Positions 1-5,826 of a stretch of 8,946 nt of DNA are shown here, one piece after another. The notes under the pieces were generated by a model. The model was not told where the DNA came from and made no database searches. It saw only the letters and a program-made list of their open reading frames with translations. Each line of letters starts with the position of its first letter. The stretch's first letter is position 1. This DNA is from JBFJVD01 sp041624375 (lineage in GTDB: Bacteria; Chloroflexota; Anaerolineae; Anaerolineales; E44-bin32). The position numbers were made by a program, and so were the translations under genes. Location: the NCBI GenBank assembly GCA_041624375.1, contig JBFJVD010000119.1, positions 1 to 8,946 on the forward strand. Reading direction: 5' to 3'.

Positions 1-225
1 CGGCCCGTAGATCTCCGTCACCCGGCCCCGCGGAATGCCACCCACTCCCAGCGCCACATCCAGCGCCAGCGACCCCGTCGGCACCACCTCCACCGCCAGA
101 TTGCCCGCCTCCCCCAACTTCATCACCGCCCCATCCCCATAACGCTTGGTGATGTCGCCCAAGGCCTTCTGCAAGGCAGCCACACGGGCGTCGTCCAGTC
201 CTGGGTCGCTTCCGTTCTTCGCCAT
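1..225 (-). CDS. recA: Recombinase RecA, N-terminal part (runs off left edge)
   Basis: RecA binds single-stranded DNA, carries out strand exchange and activates LexA self-cleavage in the SOS response. Only the first 75 codons are here. The protein starts MAKNGSDPGLDDARVAALQ and continues with the family's N-terminal helix and first strand: the LxxALGDITKRYGDGAVMKLGE segment pattern, then VVPTGSLALDVALGVGGIPRGR and EIYGP, the residues just before the Walker A loop, which lies outside the window. I chose the ATG at 225 because an AGGAGG ribosome binding site (237-232) sits 6 bases upstream; an in-frame ATG at 231 directly abuts that site and is less likely. It is the last visible gene of a co-directional minus-strand series but has its own promoter. 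Identity is very secure; only the C-terminal part is unseen. Confidence 0.97.
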   Translation of the reverse strand, partial: MAKNGSDPGLDDARVAALQKALGDITKRYGDGAVMKLGEAGNLAVEVVPTGSLALDVALGVGGIPRGRVTEIYGP

Positions 226-245
226 CTCCATCCTCCTTTGTCTTG

Positions 246-261
246 TCCCCCTTGAGGGGGA
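246..261 (-). other. GC hairpin in recA 5' leader
   Basis: A 6-bp perfect stem (TCCCCC/GGGGGA) closes a 4-base loop in the recA leader, between the predicted transcription start and the AGGAGG ribosome binding site. There is no T-tract, so it is not an intrinsic terminator. It might affect mRNA stability or ribosome access; the role is inference only. Confidence 0.4.
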
Positions 262-272
262 GCAGCGAGGCC

Positions 273-300
273 AGTATAGCACACTTGTTCTAGTTGTCAA
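273..300 (-). promoter_or_regulatory. recA promoter, sigma-70 type
   Basis: On the minus strand, a perfect -35 hexamer TTGACA (300-295) is followed by a 16-base spacer and TATACT (278-273), one mismatch from the TATAAT consensus. Transcription would start around 266-268, leaving a leader of about 40 bases before the recA ATG at 225. The near-consensus hexamers fit a promoter that is strong when derepressed, as expected for recA. This lets recA be expressed separately from the genes upstream. Confidence 0.8.
278..291 (-). promoter_or_regulatory. Candidate LexA (SOS) box in recA promoter spacer
   Basis: The minus-strand sequence AGAACAAGTGTGCT lies in the spacer between the -35 and -10 elements, where a LexA operator would block RNA polymerase. 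It is an imperfect dyad (half sites AGAACA and AGCACA). It matches 11 of 14 positions of the Gram-positive SOS box CGAACRNRYGTTYC, including the GAAC half and the R-N-R-Y centre. The position and the target gene support the call; the imperfect right half lowers it. The LexA motif of this organism is not known from the window. Confidence 0.5.
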
Positions 301-409
301 GTCAGGCCAGTTGGGGCTGCGCGTGCATGTCCGCTTTGCAGGCAGGCGGGCTTCTGCCCGAAGTCCCTGGCTGTGAAAGGCATCCTCTCCCCCCCCTTCA
401 CGTGCAGAG

Positions 410-1192
410 TCAGGTCGCATGGAGCGATCGGATATCCTCCCAGGCGATCACGCGCGATCGGCGCCAAAGATCATCATTCCGGAGCCGATCCGTGAAGTCG
501 ACCCAGTCGCGCTCAATCGACCGCCACTGACGTCGGCCGACAAAAAGCCAGAGGTGAAACTCGCGCGCGAGCTTCTTCTCGAGCGCCCTCCCAACCAGCA
601 GGGTACGGGCCAGCTGGTAATGCCGATTGCAGGGCGGGGATGGATCGCCGGTCGTCGGGCGGTCGCCAAAGCTGAGCTCAGCGTTGAACCGGGCCGTTGG
701 ATCCTCCCAATAGCGGCAGCTTTGCTCAGCAGCCATCCTCAGATGGATCTCCGGGCAGCGGCCCTGCAGATAGCGCCCGCAGCGGCCGGGGCCTACGGAG
801 CGCTTGGCTTCGACGACGACGAGCGTGCGGGCGCCCAGAAGGATCAGATCGATCTCGGTCTGAGGTCCGGGGCCGTCGACATCCATCAGCGCGTCATCCA
901 GCATTGGGCACCGTTCTCCAGCAACCGAGAACCCCCAGAAATACGGGACCAGGCGATCTTCTTCGCGGGGTACGGCGGATCCCCATAATCTGGGGAGGGC
1001 CAACAGACCCTGAAGCGGCAGGCCCGCCGCCGAGTGTGGATAGATCAGATTCCAGACGAGGACGTTTTCGGAGCCCGCCCGGCGCAGGTTGGCCATGACT
1101 CCCTCGGGCAGCGCGTCGAAGATGGGTTCGTTCTCACCTGCGAGGATTCGGCCGGGGAGGGGGCGACCGGCGCGTGAGCGCCGCGTCGCCAT
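410..1192 (-). CDS. Putative PD-(D/E)XK-fold nuclease, hypothetical
   Basis: A 260-aa protein of unknown specific function. Its centre carries the pattern of a PD-(D/E)XK nuclease core: E113-I-D115, a hydrophobic beta strand, then E128-A-K130 ending a second strand, so D115, E128 and K130 are the candidate metal-binding and catalytic residues. A later helix with Q193 in HYQLARTL resembles the conserved-Gln helix of restriction-endonuclease-like proteins. Four cysteines follow the ExK motif (C138, C146, C159, C188) and might bind metal or an Fe-S cluster; this is inference. The ATG at 1192 overlaps the stop of the HEAT-repeat gene (TGATG), so the two are probably translationally coupled. recA lies 185 bp downstream, which would suit a DNA-processing role but does not prove it. 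It lacks a recognisable partner methylase, so a restriction enzyme role is not supported. Confidence 0.75.
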   Translation of the reverse strand: MATRRSRAGRPLPGRILAGENEPIFDALPEGVMANLRRAGSENVLVWNLIYPHSAAGLPLQGLLALPRLWGSAVPREEDRLVPYFWGFSVAGERCPMLDDALMDVDGPGPQTEIDLILLGARTLVVVEAKRSVGPGRCGRYLQGRCPEIHLRMAAEQSCRYWEDPTARFNAELSFGDRPTTGDPSPPCNRHYQLARTLLVGRALEKKLAREFHLWLFVGRRQWRSIERDWVDFTDRLRNDDLWRRSRVIAWEDIRSLHAT

Positions 1193-1884
1193 CAGCCGCG
1201 TGACTCCAGCTCGGAGAGCGCGCGTTGAACGGCGGGGAGCAGCAGCTCGGCTTCCGGATCGGGGCGTGGCGCGAAGCGCATGGCGAGCTGATCTTGCCTG
1301 CGCCCCGACAGTCGGCGGCTCATGCTTTCAAGCGCCGGGATGGCTTCGAGAAAACCGACCACGCCGAGTGCCTGCGCGGCGAGCGATCGGACGGCCACCT
1401 CGACTCGCCGGTCGCCCAGGATTCCGATCAAAGCTTCGCCCGCAAAGGAACATGCATTTAGGAGCCGGCAAATTGCATCAAACCGATCCGGCGAATTGAT
1501 CACCAGGCTGAGCAGCGCATAGACCTGCGGCTGGCGCATCTCGCTCAGTCCATAGCGCATCCATTCCAGCACTCGTTCGGGCGGACGAATGGGTTCATCC
1601 GTGCCATGCAGGCTCTCATCCAGCGCCGCCACGATCTTCTCTCGCAGCTTGACATCAGGCTCGAGCAGGCGCTGGGTTAAGAAGAAGCCCGCCAGCGGGG
1701 AGCGACGGTGGGCGTCAAGCTCCAGCAGCTGCTTCAAGCCCTTTGCGCGCAGCCCGCCCTCAGGGGCCGTCAGCGCTTCGAGTGCTTGGACCAGCTCGAC
1801 GCTCGCCTCCGCCTCCAGCTCTTCGAGCGTCGCGGCGTCAAACAGATTCTGCTGCAGCGTGCGTCCTCCCCCGGCCTGGCTCAA
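1192..1884 (-). CDS. HEAT-repeat-like helical protein, hypothetical
   Basis: A 230-aa, mostly alpha-helical protein that I cannot name. Residues about 150-190 read as a HEAT-type repeat pair (EALIGILGDRRVEVAVRSLA followed by an AQALG..EAIPALESM helix), and the N-terminal half contains further paired helices rich in Leu, Glu and Arg (about 20-130). Such folds are usually protein-binding scaffolds. There is no signal peptide or membrane segment, so it is probably cytoplasmic. The start is TTG at 1884: a GAGGAG ribosome binding site (1898-1893) lies 8 bases upstream, and no better start fits. The gene follows rpiB by 12 bp and its stop overlaps the ATG of the putative nuclease gene, suggesting the HEAT protein and nuclease are made together and may interact. 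Confidence 0.8.
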   Translation of the reverse strand: MSQAGGGRTLQQNLFDAATLEELEAEASVELVQALEALTAPEGGLRAKGLKQLLELDAHRRSPLAGFFLTQRLLEPDVKLREKIVAALDESLHGTDEPIRPPERVLEWMRYGLSEMRQPQVYALLSLVINSPDRFDAICRLLNACSFAGEALIGILGDRRVEVAVRSLAAQALGVVGFLEAIPALESMSRRLSGRRQDQLAMRFAPRPDPEAELLLPAVQRALSELESRG

Positions 1885-1892
1885 ACTGGCTG

Positions 1893-1898
1893 CTCCTC
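1893..1898 (-). promoter_or_regulatory. Ribosome binding site that fixes a TTG start
   Basis: GAGGAG on the minus strand, 8 bases before the TTG at 1884. It overlaps the rpiB stop codon (TGA, 1899-1897), so rpiB termination and initiation of the HEAT-repeat gene are likely coupled. Confidence 0.75.
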
Positions 1899-2367
1899 AG
1901 CTTTTCGACGGACTCCGGATGGCACCGCTCTCCTCGAGCTGCCGAACCTTGTCCAGTCGCCGCACATGCCGCGGCTCACCCGTAAACGAGGCCCCGAGAA
2001 ACGCTTGGATCAATTCCTCGGCGAGCGCCGGTCCGATGATGCGGGCTCCCAGCGCCAGAACATTCACATCGTCGTGCTCGACCGCCTGGTGGGCGGAGTA
2101 GGTATCATGACACAGGCCCGCCCGGACGCCCTGCAGATTATTGGCGGCGACCGCCGCGCCGACGCCAGAGCCGCAAACCAGCACCCCGCGCTCGGCATCC
2201 CCCTGCTGAATCGCTCGTCCGACCGCAGCAGCGTAGTCTGGATAATCGACCGGGTCGGTCGAGTGCGTCCCAAGGTCGATCGGTTCGTGGCCCAATCGCT
2301 GGATCAGCTCAATCACCGTCCCCTTGAGCGGATACCCGGCGTGATCGGCTCCGACGGCGACTTTCAT
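1897..2367 (-). CDS. rpiB: Ribose-5-phosphate isomerase B
   Basis: RpiB interconverts ribose 5-phosphate and ribulose 5-phosphate in the cytoplasmic non-oxidative pentose phosphate pathway. The 156-aa length is normal for the family (about 145-160). Visible hallmarks are the N-terminal GADHAG (D8, H9), the YPDYA segment (43-46), the CGSGVG loop with the likely catalytic Cys65, the HDTYSAHQAVEHDDVNVL region (H98, N102), GARIIG, and the C-terminal phosphate-binding RHVRRLDK (R133, R136, R137). Its ATG overlaps the transketolase stop codon by 4 bases (ATGA), the usual sign of translational coupling, and the upstream gene catalyses the next steps of the same pathway. LacAB-type galactose-6-phosphate isomerases share the fold, but a single gene next to tkt favours RpiB. 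Confidence 0.95.
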   Translation of the reverse strand: MKVAVGADHAGYPLKGTVIELIQRLGHEPIDLGTHSTDPVDYPDYAAAVGRAIQQGDAERGVLVCGSGVGAAVAANNLQGVRAGLCHDTYSAHQAVEHDDVNVLALGARIIGPALAEELIQAFLGASFTGEPRHVRRLDKVRQLEESGAIRSPSKS

Positions 2368-4394
2368 GCCGGCTCTTCCTCACGGGCCAGTCGGGCCAAA
2401 ACAGCCCGGGCGGATTCGGCGACCCGCTCCGACGTGAGGCCCAGATGTTCGTAGATCTGTTCGTATGGCGCCGAGGCTCCGAAGCGGTCGATTCCCAGGG
2501 CGACGCCCGCCTCCCCGACCCAGCGCTCCCAGCCAAGCGTGGCGGCCGCTTCGATTGCCACCCGCGCGCGGATATCGGGCGGAAGAACCGATCGCCGGTA
2601 GTCCTCCTCCTGGGCGGCAAAGAGCTCCCAGGAGGGAAACGACACCAGCCGCACACCGATTCCTTCCTTGGCGAGCTGCTCGCCGGCCGGGATGATCAGC
2701 TGCAGCTCAGATCCGGAGGCCATCAGGATGAGCTCAGGCTCGACCCCGCCGAGGTCGGCGAGAATATAGGCGCCTCGGCTCAACCCTTCGGCCGGTGCGT
2801 ATCGCGACCGGTCGAGCGTGGGGATCGCCTGGCGGGTGAGCACAAGCGCCGTGGGGCCACCCTTGCGCCCCAGGGCCACCATCCATGCCTGGGCGGTCTC
2901 ATTGGCATCACCCGGACGGATCGTCATCATGTTCGGGATCGCCCGGAGCGAGGGAAGGTGTTCGATCGGCTGGTGGGTGGGCCCGTCTTCGCCCAGCCCG
3001 ATCGAATCGTGGGTGAGAACATAGATCGGGGCGACGCCCATCAGCGCGGCCAGCCGGATCGCCGGCCGCATGTAGTCACTGAAGATGAGAAAGGTGCCGC
3101 CATACGGAATCAGGCCGCCGAAGCGGGCCATGCCATTGAGGATCCCGCCCATGCCATGTTCCCGGACCCCGAAGTGCAGGTAGCGGGCGCCCCGGTCTTG
3201 CGCGCTGAAGGGAGGCTCGCCTTTGATGTCCGTCTTGTTTGATCCGGTGAGGTCGGCAGAACCGCCGATGAGTTCGGGGAGGGCAGGAGCCAGTGCATTT
3301 AGAGTCTTGCCAAAAGAAGCGCGTGTGGCCAACCCTTTTGCATCCGGTTCAAAGATGGGAAGTCGATCCGAAAGGTCGGACGGCAGCTCGTGCCGTTGGG
3401 CACGGGCGAACTGCGCGGCGAGCTCGGGATGCGCCGCATGATAGCGTTCAAACTCCTCGTTCCACGCCCGGTGGAGCTCCTGGCCAAGGCGCCCGCGTTC
3501 TCTGAAGTGCTCAAGGACGTCATCCGGGATGAAGAAGCGCGGTTCCAGCGGCCAGCCAAGCTTCCGCTTGGCGCCTTCAAGCTCCTCCTCACCGGGCGGT
3601 TCACCGTGCGCCGCAGCGGTGTCTTGCCGGGTAGGCAGCCCGTAGCCAATGTGAGTCCGAACCACCAGCATCGATGGCCGGTCGTCGGCCTTGGCGGCCT
3701 GGATGGCGGCATCCACTGCGTCGAGGTCGTTGCCATCGTCAACGGAAATGACATGCCAATCATAGGCGCGGAAGCGGGCGGCGCGATCTTCGGTGAAGGT
3801 GAGATCCGTGCTCCCATCGATGCTGATGCGGTTGTCGTCGTACAGGTAGATCAAACGACCAAGCTTGAGGTGGCCGGCGAGCGAGGCAGCCTCATGCGAA
3901 ATCCCCTCCATCAGATCGCCATCGGACACGATGGCGTAGATGAAGGGATCAATGATCCTGAAGCCCTCACGGTTGTACATGGCGGCCATGTGCTCCGCCG
4001 CCAGCGCCATCCCGACGCCGTTGGCGAAGCCCTGCCCTAACGGACCGGTGGTCACCTCCACCCCCGGGGCTTCGCCGAACTCCGGATGACCGGGCGTCAT
4101 GCTCTCCCACTGACGAAAGCGCTTGACCTCTTCCAGGGACAGGTCATAGCCGGTGAGATGCAGCAGGGAGTACAGCAGCATCGAGCCGTGGCCCGCGGAG
4201 AGCACGAAGCGATCGCGGTTCGGCCAGGCAGGATTGCGCGGATCAAATCGTAAGTGGCGGGTCCAGAGCACATAAGCCATGGCTGCCGCGCCCATGGGGA
4301 GACCCGGATGCCCCGAGTTGGCCTGCTGGACGGCGTCGGCGGAGAGGAAGCGGATCGTGTTGATCGCCCGGGTCGTCAAGTCCTGCGATGTCAT
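2364..4394 (-). CDS. tkt: Transketolase
   Basis: Transketolase moves two-carbon units between sugar phosphates using thiamine diphosphate and a divalent metal, linking the pentose phosphate pathway with glycolysis. The 676-aa length is typical (650-690). The N-terminal domain has NSGHPGLPMG (H29), the TPGHPE motif with H103, GPLGQG (117-122), and the ThDP/metal site SDGDLMEG ending near DDN at 186-188. The central domain has GSADLTGSN, FGVREHGMGG with the cofactor-activating Glu, and HDSIGLGEDGPTHQP. The C-terminal domain has ASGSEL and the phosphate-binding ERFG-like IDRFGASAP. I start at the ATG at 4394, which has AAGGAA 7 bases upstream; an upstream in-frame start at 4430 would add 12 residues not typical of the family. 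It overlaps rpiB by 4 bp. A promoter may lie just upstream, so it need not depend on the hydrolase gene's transcript. Confidence 0.96.
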   Translation of the reverse strand: MTSQDLTTRAINTIRFLSADAVQQANSGHPGLPMGAAAMAYVLWTRHLRFDPRNPAWPNRDRFVLSAGHGSMLLYSLLHLTGYDLSLEEVKRFRQWESMTPGHPEFGEAPGVEVTTGPLGQGFANGVGMALAAEHMAAMYNREGFRIIDPFIYAIVSDGDLMEGISHEAASLAGHLKLGRLIYLYDDNRISIDGSTDLTFTEDRAARFRAYDWHVISVDDGNDLDAVDAAIQAAKADDRPSMLVVRTHIGYGLPTRQDTAAAHGEPPGEEELEGAKRKLGWPLEPRFFIPDDVLEHFRERGRLGQELHRAWNEEFERYHAAHPELAAQFARAQRHELPSDLSDRLPIFEPDAKGLATRASFGKTLNALAPALPELIGGSADLTGSNKTDIKGEPPFSAQDRGARYLHFGVREHGMGGILNGMARFGGLIPYGGTFLIFSDYMRPAIRLAALMGVAPIYVLTHDSIGLGEDGPTHQPIEHLPSLRAIPNMMTIRPGDANETAQAWMVALGRKGGPTALVLTRQAIPTLDRSRYAPAEGLSRGAYILADLGGVEPELILMASGSELQLIIPAGEQLAKEGIGVRLVSFPSWELFAAQEEDYRRSVLPPDIRARVAIEAAATLGWERWVGEAGVALGIDRFGASAPYEQIYEHLGLTSERVAESARAVLARLAREEEPA

Positions 4395-4420
4395 GCGCTC
4401 TTCCTTCGATGGGCCAAGTC

Positions 4421-4429
4421 GTATAACCA
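4421..4429 (-). promoter_or_regulatory. Candidate extended -10 promoter for tkt
   Basis: TGGTTATAC on the minus strand is an extended -10 element (TGn followed by TTATAC, close to TATAAT). The -35 region is weak (GCGTCA at 16-base spacing). Transcription would start near 4413-4415, giving a leader of about 20 bases that just accommodates the tkt ribosome binding site. It lies in the only sizeable gap (4395-4521) of the minus-strand series, which supports an independent tkt-rpiB promoter. Confidence 0.4.
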
Positions 4430-4521
4430 ATCCGATTCTGGATGACGCCCGGCGGGGGGATTTCGGCGCCGGACCATGCCTAGCTTATCACGGTTTTTGC
4501 AGAGCCCCTCTGTAGCTGGGG

Positions 4522-5196
4522 CTACCCCGAGGAATGACGTCCCTCTCCAGTTTCCTCGGCCTGGGTACACGCAGCGATCCAGGCTTTCAGGTCCCGCATA
4601 CAGTTCACACCCACTCTGTGACCCACCGGGTCTTCACAGAACGTGAGCCGGACTCCAGCTGCCACCAGACGCTCCGCATCCCGCCGGGCCCGTTCAATGG
4701 GGACGCGCTCATCGGTTGTTCCATGAGCCCAGAATACGGGCAGCTCCCCCAGCCCCATGAGGTCGCCCTCCGGAACGAATCCAGCCAGCGAGGCGATCCC
4801 GAGCAGCGGCAGCTCCGAACGGGCCGCATAGGCGAAGGCAAGGGCGGCGCCCTGACTGAACCCCATCAGCAGGAGCCGCCGGGATCGCAGGGGGTCGCTG
4901 CCGCCCAGGCGGGGCACCAGCGCCTCAAGGGCGCCAACAGCCTCGTTGAAGGAAGCAAGATCGGAGACCCCTGTCTCTGGCGGCCGTACCCACGTGTATC
5001 CATCGTCGACGGCAAAGAGACCTCTCGGCGAGGCGACGTGTGCTTCGCCGGGCAGCGCCGATTGAAGCACCCACATCACCTTCTCATCGCCGCCCCAGCC
5101 ATGGAGCATGAGGATCGAGAGATTGGAAGGGGTTGTGGCTATGCGAAGACGATAGGCGAGACCCTGCGGCGGTGTAACGAGAGCCGGCTCAGCCAT
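4522..5196 (-). CDS. Alpha/beta-hydrolase, phospholipase/carboxylesterase type
   Basis: A 224-aa serine hydrolase of the alpha/beta fold, probably a cytoplasmic esterase; the substrate is unknown. Motifs from the chosen start: the oxyanion-hole segment LHGWGGDE (31-38), the nucleophile elbow GFSQGA with S114, the acid residue D162 in HGTTDERVP, and the catalytic histidine H193 in VGHRVG. Spacing and length match the phospholipase/carboxylesterase (YpfH/Est-like) family, which is about 200-230 aa. I start at ATG 5196, since GGAG lies about 10 bases upstream and the motifs need no more N-terminus; an in-frame ATG at 5235 would add an Arg/Trp-rich stretch unlike the family. It overlaps the preceding gene's stop by 8 bp, so the pair is probably co-translated. 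After the stop a weak hairpin lacks a T-tract, so transcription may continue into tkt. Confidence 0.9.
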   Translation of the reverse strand: MAEPALVTPPQGLAYRLRIATTPSNLSILMLHGWGGDEKVMWVLQSALPGEAHVASPRGLFAVDDGYTWVRPPETGVSDLASFNEAVGALEALVPRLGGSDPLRSRRLLLMGFSQGAALAFAYAARSELPLLGIASLAGFVPEGDLMGLGELPVFWAHGTTDERVPIERARRDAERLVAAGVRLTFCEDPVGHRVGVNCMRDLKAWIAACTQAEETGEGRHSSG

Positions 5197-5545
5197 TCGC
5201 CAGACGCTCCATCTCCGCCTCCAGGATTTCCACAATGCGCCGCGCGTCCTCCAGTGGATCCTCCGGGAACGGCAGGCGGTGATCCGGGGTGATTCGAGTG
5301 GTCAGCCGCTTGGCCGCCACCCGCAGCGACGGCTCAAGCGTCACATCCTGCTCTAGCATACGGAGCTGTTCATAGGCGTTCACGCCCGGCTCACGCCCGG
5401 AGCGCGCCTGGAAGTAGAGCCCGGCAGCCCAGCCGGCCGCCCTCCGGGCGCAAACCCGGGCACGGCCTTCGTTGCCCGCCTCCCGGGCGACCTTTGCCTG
5501 TTCAAGTTCGTGCCCAATTTGCCGGCGTAGTTCCGCTGGGTCCAT
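5189..5545 (-). CDS. Small helical protein of unknown function
   Basis: A 118-aa protein that I do not recognise. It is predicted mostly helical and charged, without signal peptide or membrane segments. Residues 8-50 form a long Ala/Arg/Glu helix pair including ARVCARRAAGWAAGLYF, which recalls the HEPN-like helical bundles, but the RxxxxxH RNase motif is absent. Residues 96-116 form an acidic C-terminal helix. It is the first gene of the minus-strand series, reading away from the 410-bp control region, and its 3' end overlaps the alpha/beta-hydrolase start by 8 bp. The overlap suggests a functional link with the hydrolase. Its ribosome binding site is weak. The reading frame is credible because the overlap architecture and codon use match its neighbours. 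Confidence 0.75.
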   Translation of the reverse strand: MDPAELRRQIGHELEQAKVAREAGNEGRARVCARRAAGWAAGLYFQARSGREPGVNAYEQLRMLEQDVTLEPSLRVAAKRLTTRITPDHRLPFPEDPLEDARRIVEILEAEMERLANG

Positions 5546-5586
5546 AGCTCAACATGCTACCACAGCGTTCCTAGGCAGGGTTTCCC

Positions 5587-5608
5587 CCCTGTAAGGTCCC
5601 TGTAAGGT
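5587..5608 (+). repeat. Two tandem 11-bp repeats, candidate regulator site
   Basis: CCCTGTAAGGT occurs twice in perfect tandem (5587-5597, 5598-5608). Read as heptamers it is CTGTAAG, four bases, CTGTAAG: direct heptamers one helical turn apart, the layout bound by OmpR/PhoB-family response regulators. A TAACAC hexamer at 5617-5622, about 8-10 bases downstream, could be a poor -10 element of a regulator-dependent promoter for the Tad transcript. It also lies about 40 bp upstream of the minus-strand 118-aa gene, so it could serve either direction. The repeat is seen; the binding role is inference. Confidence 0.5.
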
Positions 5609-5663
5609 GCCTTCGGTAACACGCTGGGATTTCCTCCGTTCACCCCTCCGAGAGGGGCTGCGC

Positions 5664-5708
5664 GCTGCCGCAATGATCTGCTTGGGAGCGGCTTGCGCTG
5701 AAGGCAGC
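5664..5708 (+). other. Nested RNA hairpin upstream of the riboswitch
   Basis: A long imperfect stem: GCTGC (5664-5668) with GCAGC (5704-5708), CGCAA (5669-5673) with TTGCG (5693-5697), and CTGC (5678-5681) with GCGG (5688-5691, one G-U), closing a 6-base loop. A separate short hairpin CCCCTC-CGA-GAGGGG sits just before it at 5643-5657. Neither is followed by a T-tract. They would lie in the 5' part of a transcript starting near the tandem repeat. The function is unknown. Confidence 0.4.
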
Positions 5709-5711
5709 CCG

Positions 5712-5802
5712 CCCGCCGAAAAGGGCAAAGCCATCTTGAGGATGGCTGCGCAATGCTAGAGGGTTCAGGTGATTCACCTGGACAGCCAGCTGCCGAAGCG
5801 GG
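5712..5802 (+). promoter_or_regulatory. Cyclic di-GMP-I riboswitch aptamer (GEMM-I)
   Basis: The RNA matches the GEMM-I architecture throughout. P1: CCCGC (5712-5716) with GCGGG (5798-5802). Then GAAAA and the conserved GGGCAAAGCC (5723-5732). P2 hairpin: GCCATC/GATGGC (5730-5735, 5741-5746). Then TGCGCAATGCT (5747-5757), equivalent to the family's GACGCAAAGCC. P3 arm: GGGTTCAGG with a CAGGTG-ATT-CACCTG stem (5766-5780). Then the 3' signature CAGCCAGCTGCCGAAG (5783-5798). By alignment to the Vibrio Vc2 aptamer, G5724 equals the ligand-binding G20, A5752 equals A47, C5793 equals C92, and C5749/G5785 equal the C44-G83 inter-helix pair. G rather than A at position 20 points to cyclic di-GMP rather than cGAMP as ligand. 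Oddities: the P2 loop is not a GNRA tetraloop and the 3' signature is one base short. The downstream Tad genes are a typical target class. Confidence 0.85.
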
Positions 5803-5808
5803 GATGAA

Positions 5809-5822
5809 CGAACGGACGTTTC
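5809..5822. promoter_or_regulatory. SOS-box consensus match in the Tad leader
   Basis: CGAACGGACGTTTC fits all 14 positions of the Gram-positive LexA box CGAACRNRYGTTYC. It lies between the riboswitch aptamer and the terminator, not at a recognised promoter. Its right half is also part of the 12-bp alternative helix of the riboswitch, so the match may be a by-product of RNA constraints. Confidence 0.3.
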
Positions 5823-5826
5823 GGCA

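Noticed and set aside
347..360. Hairpin CGGGC-TTCT-GCCCG between the nuclease gene and recA
   Set aside because: A 5-bp stem without a T-tract in either direction; not enough to call a terminator.
389..396. Run of eight C as a phase-variation tract
   Set aside because: It lies after the stop codon of the nuclease-like gene and in no reading frame that matters; there is no evidence for switching.
419..988. Plus-strand 189-aa open frame opposite the nuclease-like gene
   Set aside because: No recognisable motifs, no operon context, and it is antisense to a gene whose overlapping start and nuclease motifs are convincing.
4503..4523. Hairpin AGCCCC/GGGGCT as a terminator after the hydrolase gene
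   Set aside because: The 6-bp stem has a 9-base loop, overlaps the stop codon and is not followed by a T-tract on the minus strand.
5634..5720. A second, tandem GEMM-I aptamer just upstream of the main one
   Set aside because: The 3' part AGCC-N5-GCCGAA and a CGC..GCC stretch look similar, but the GGGCAAA segment and the A47 and G20 equivalents are missing and the hairpin folds differently.
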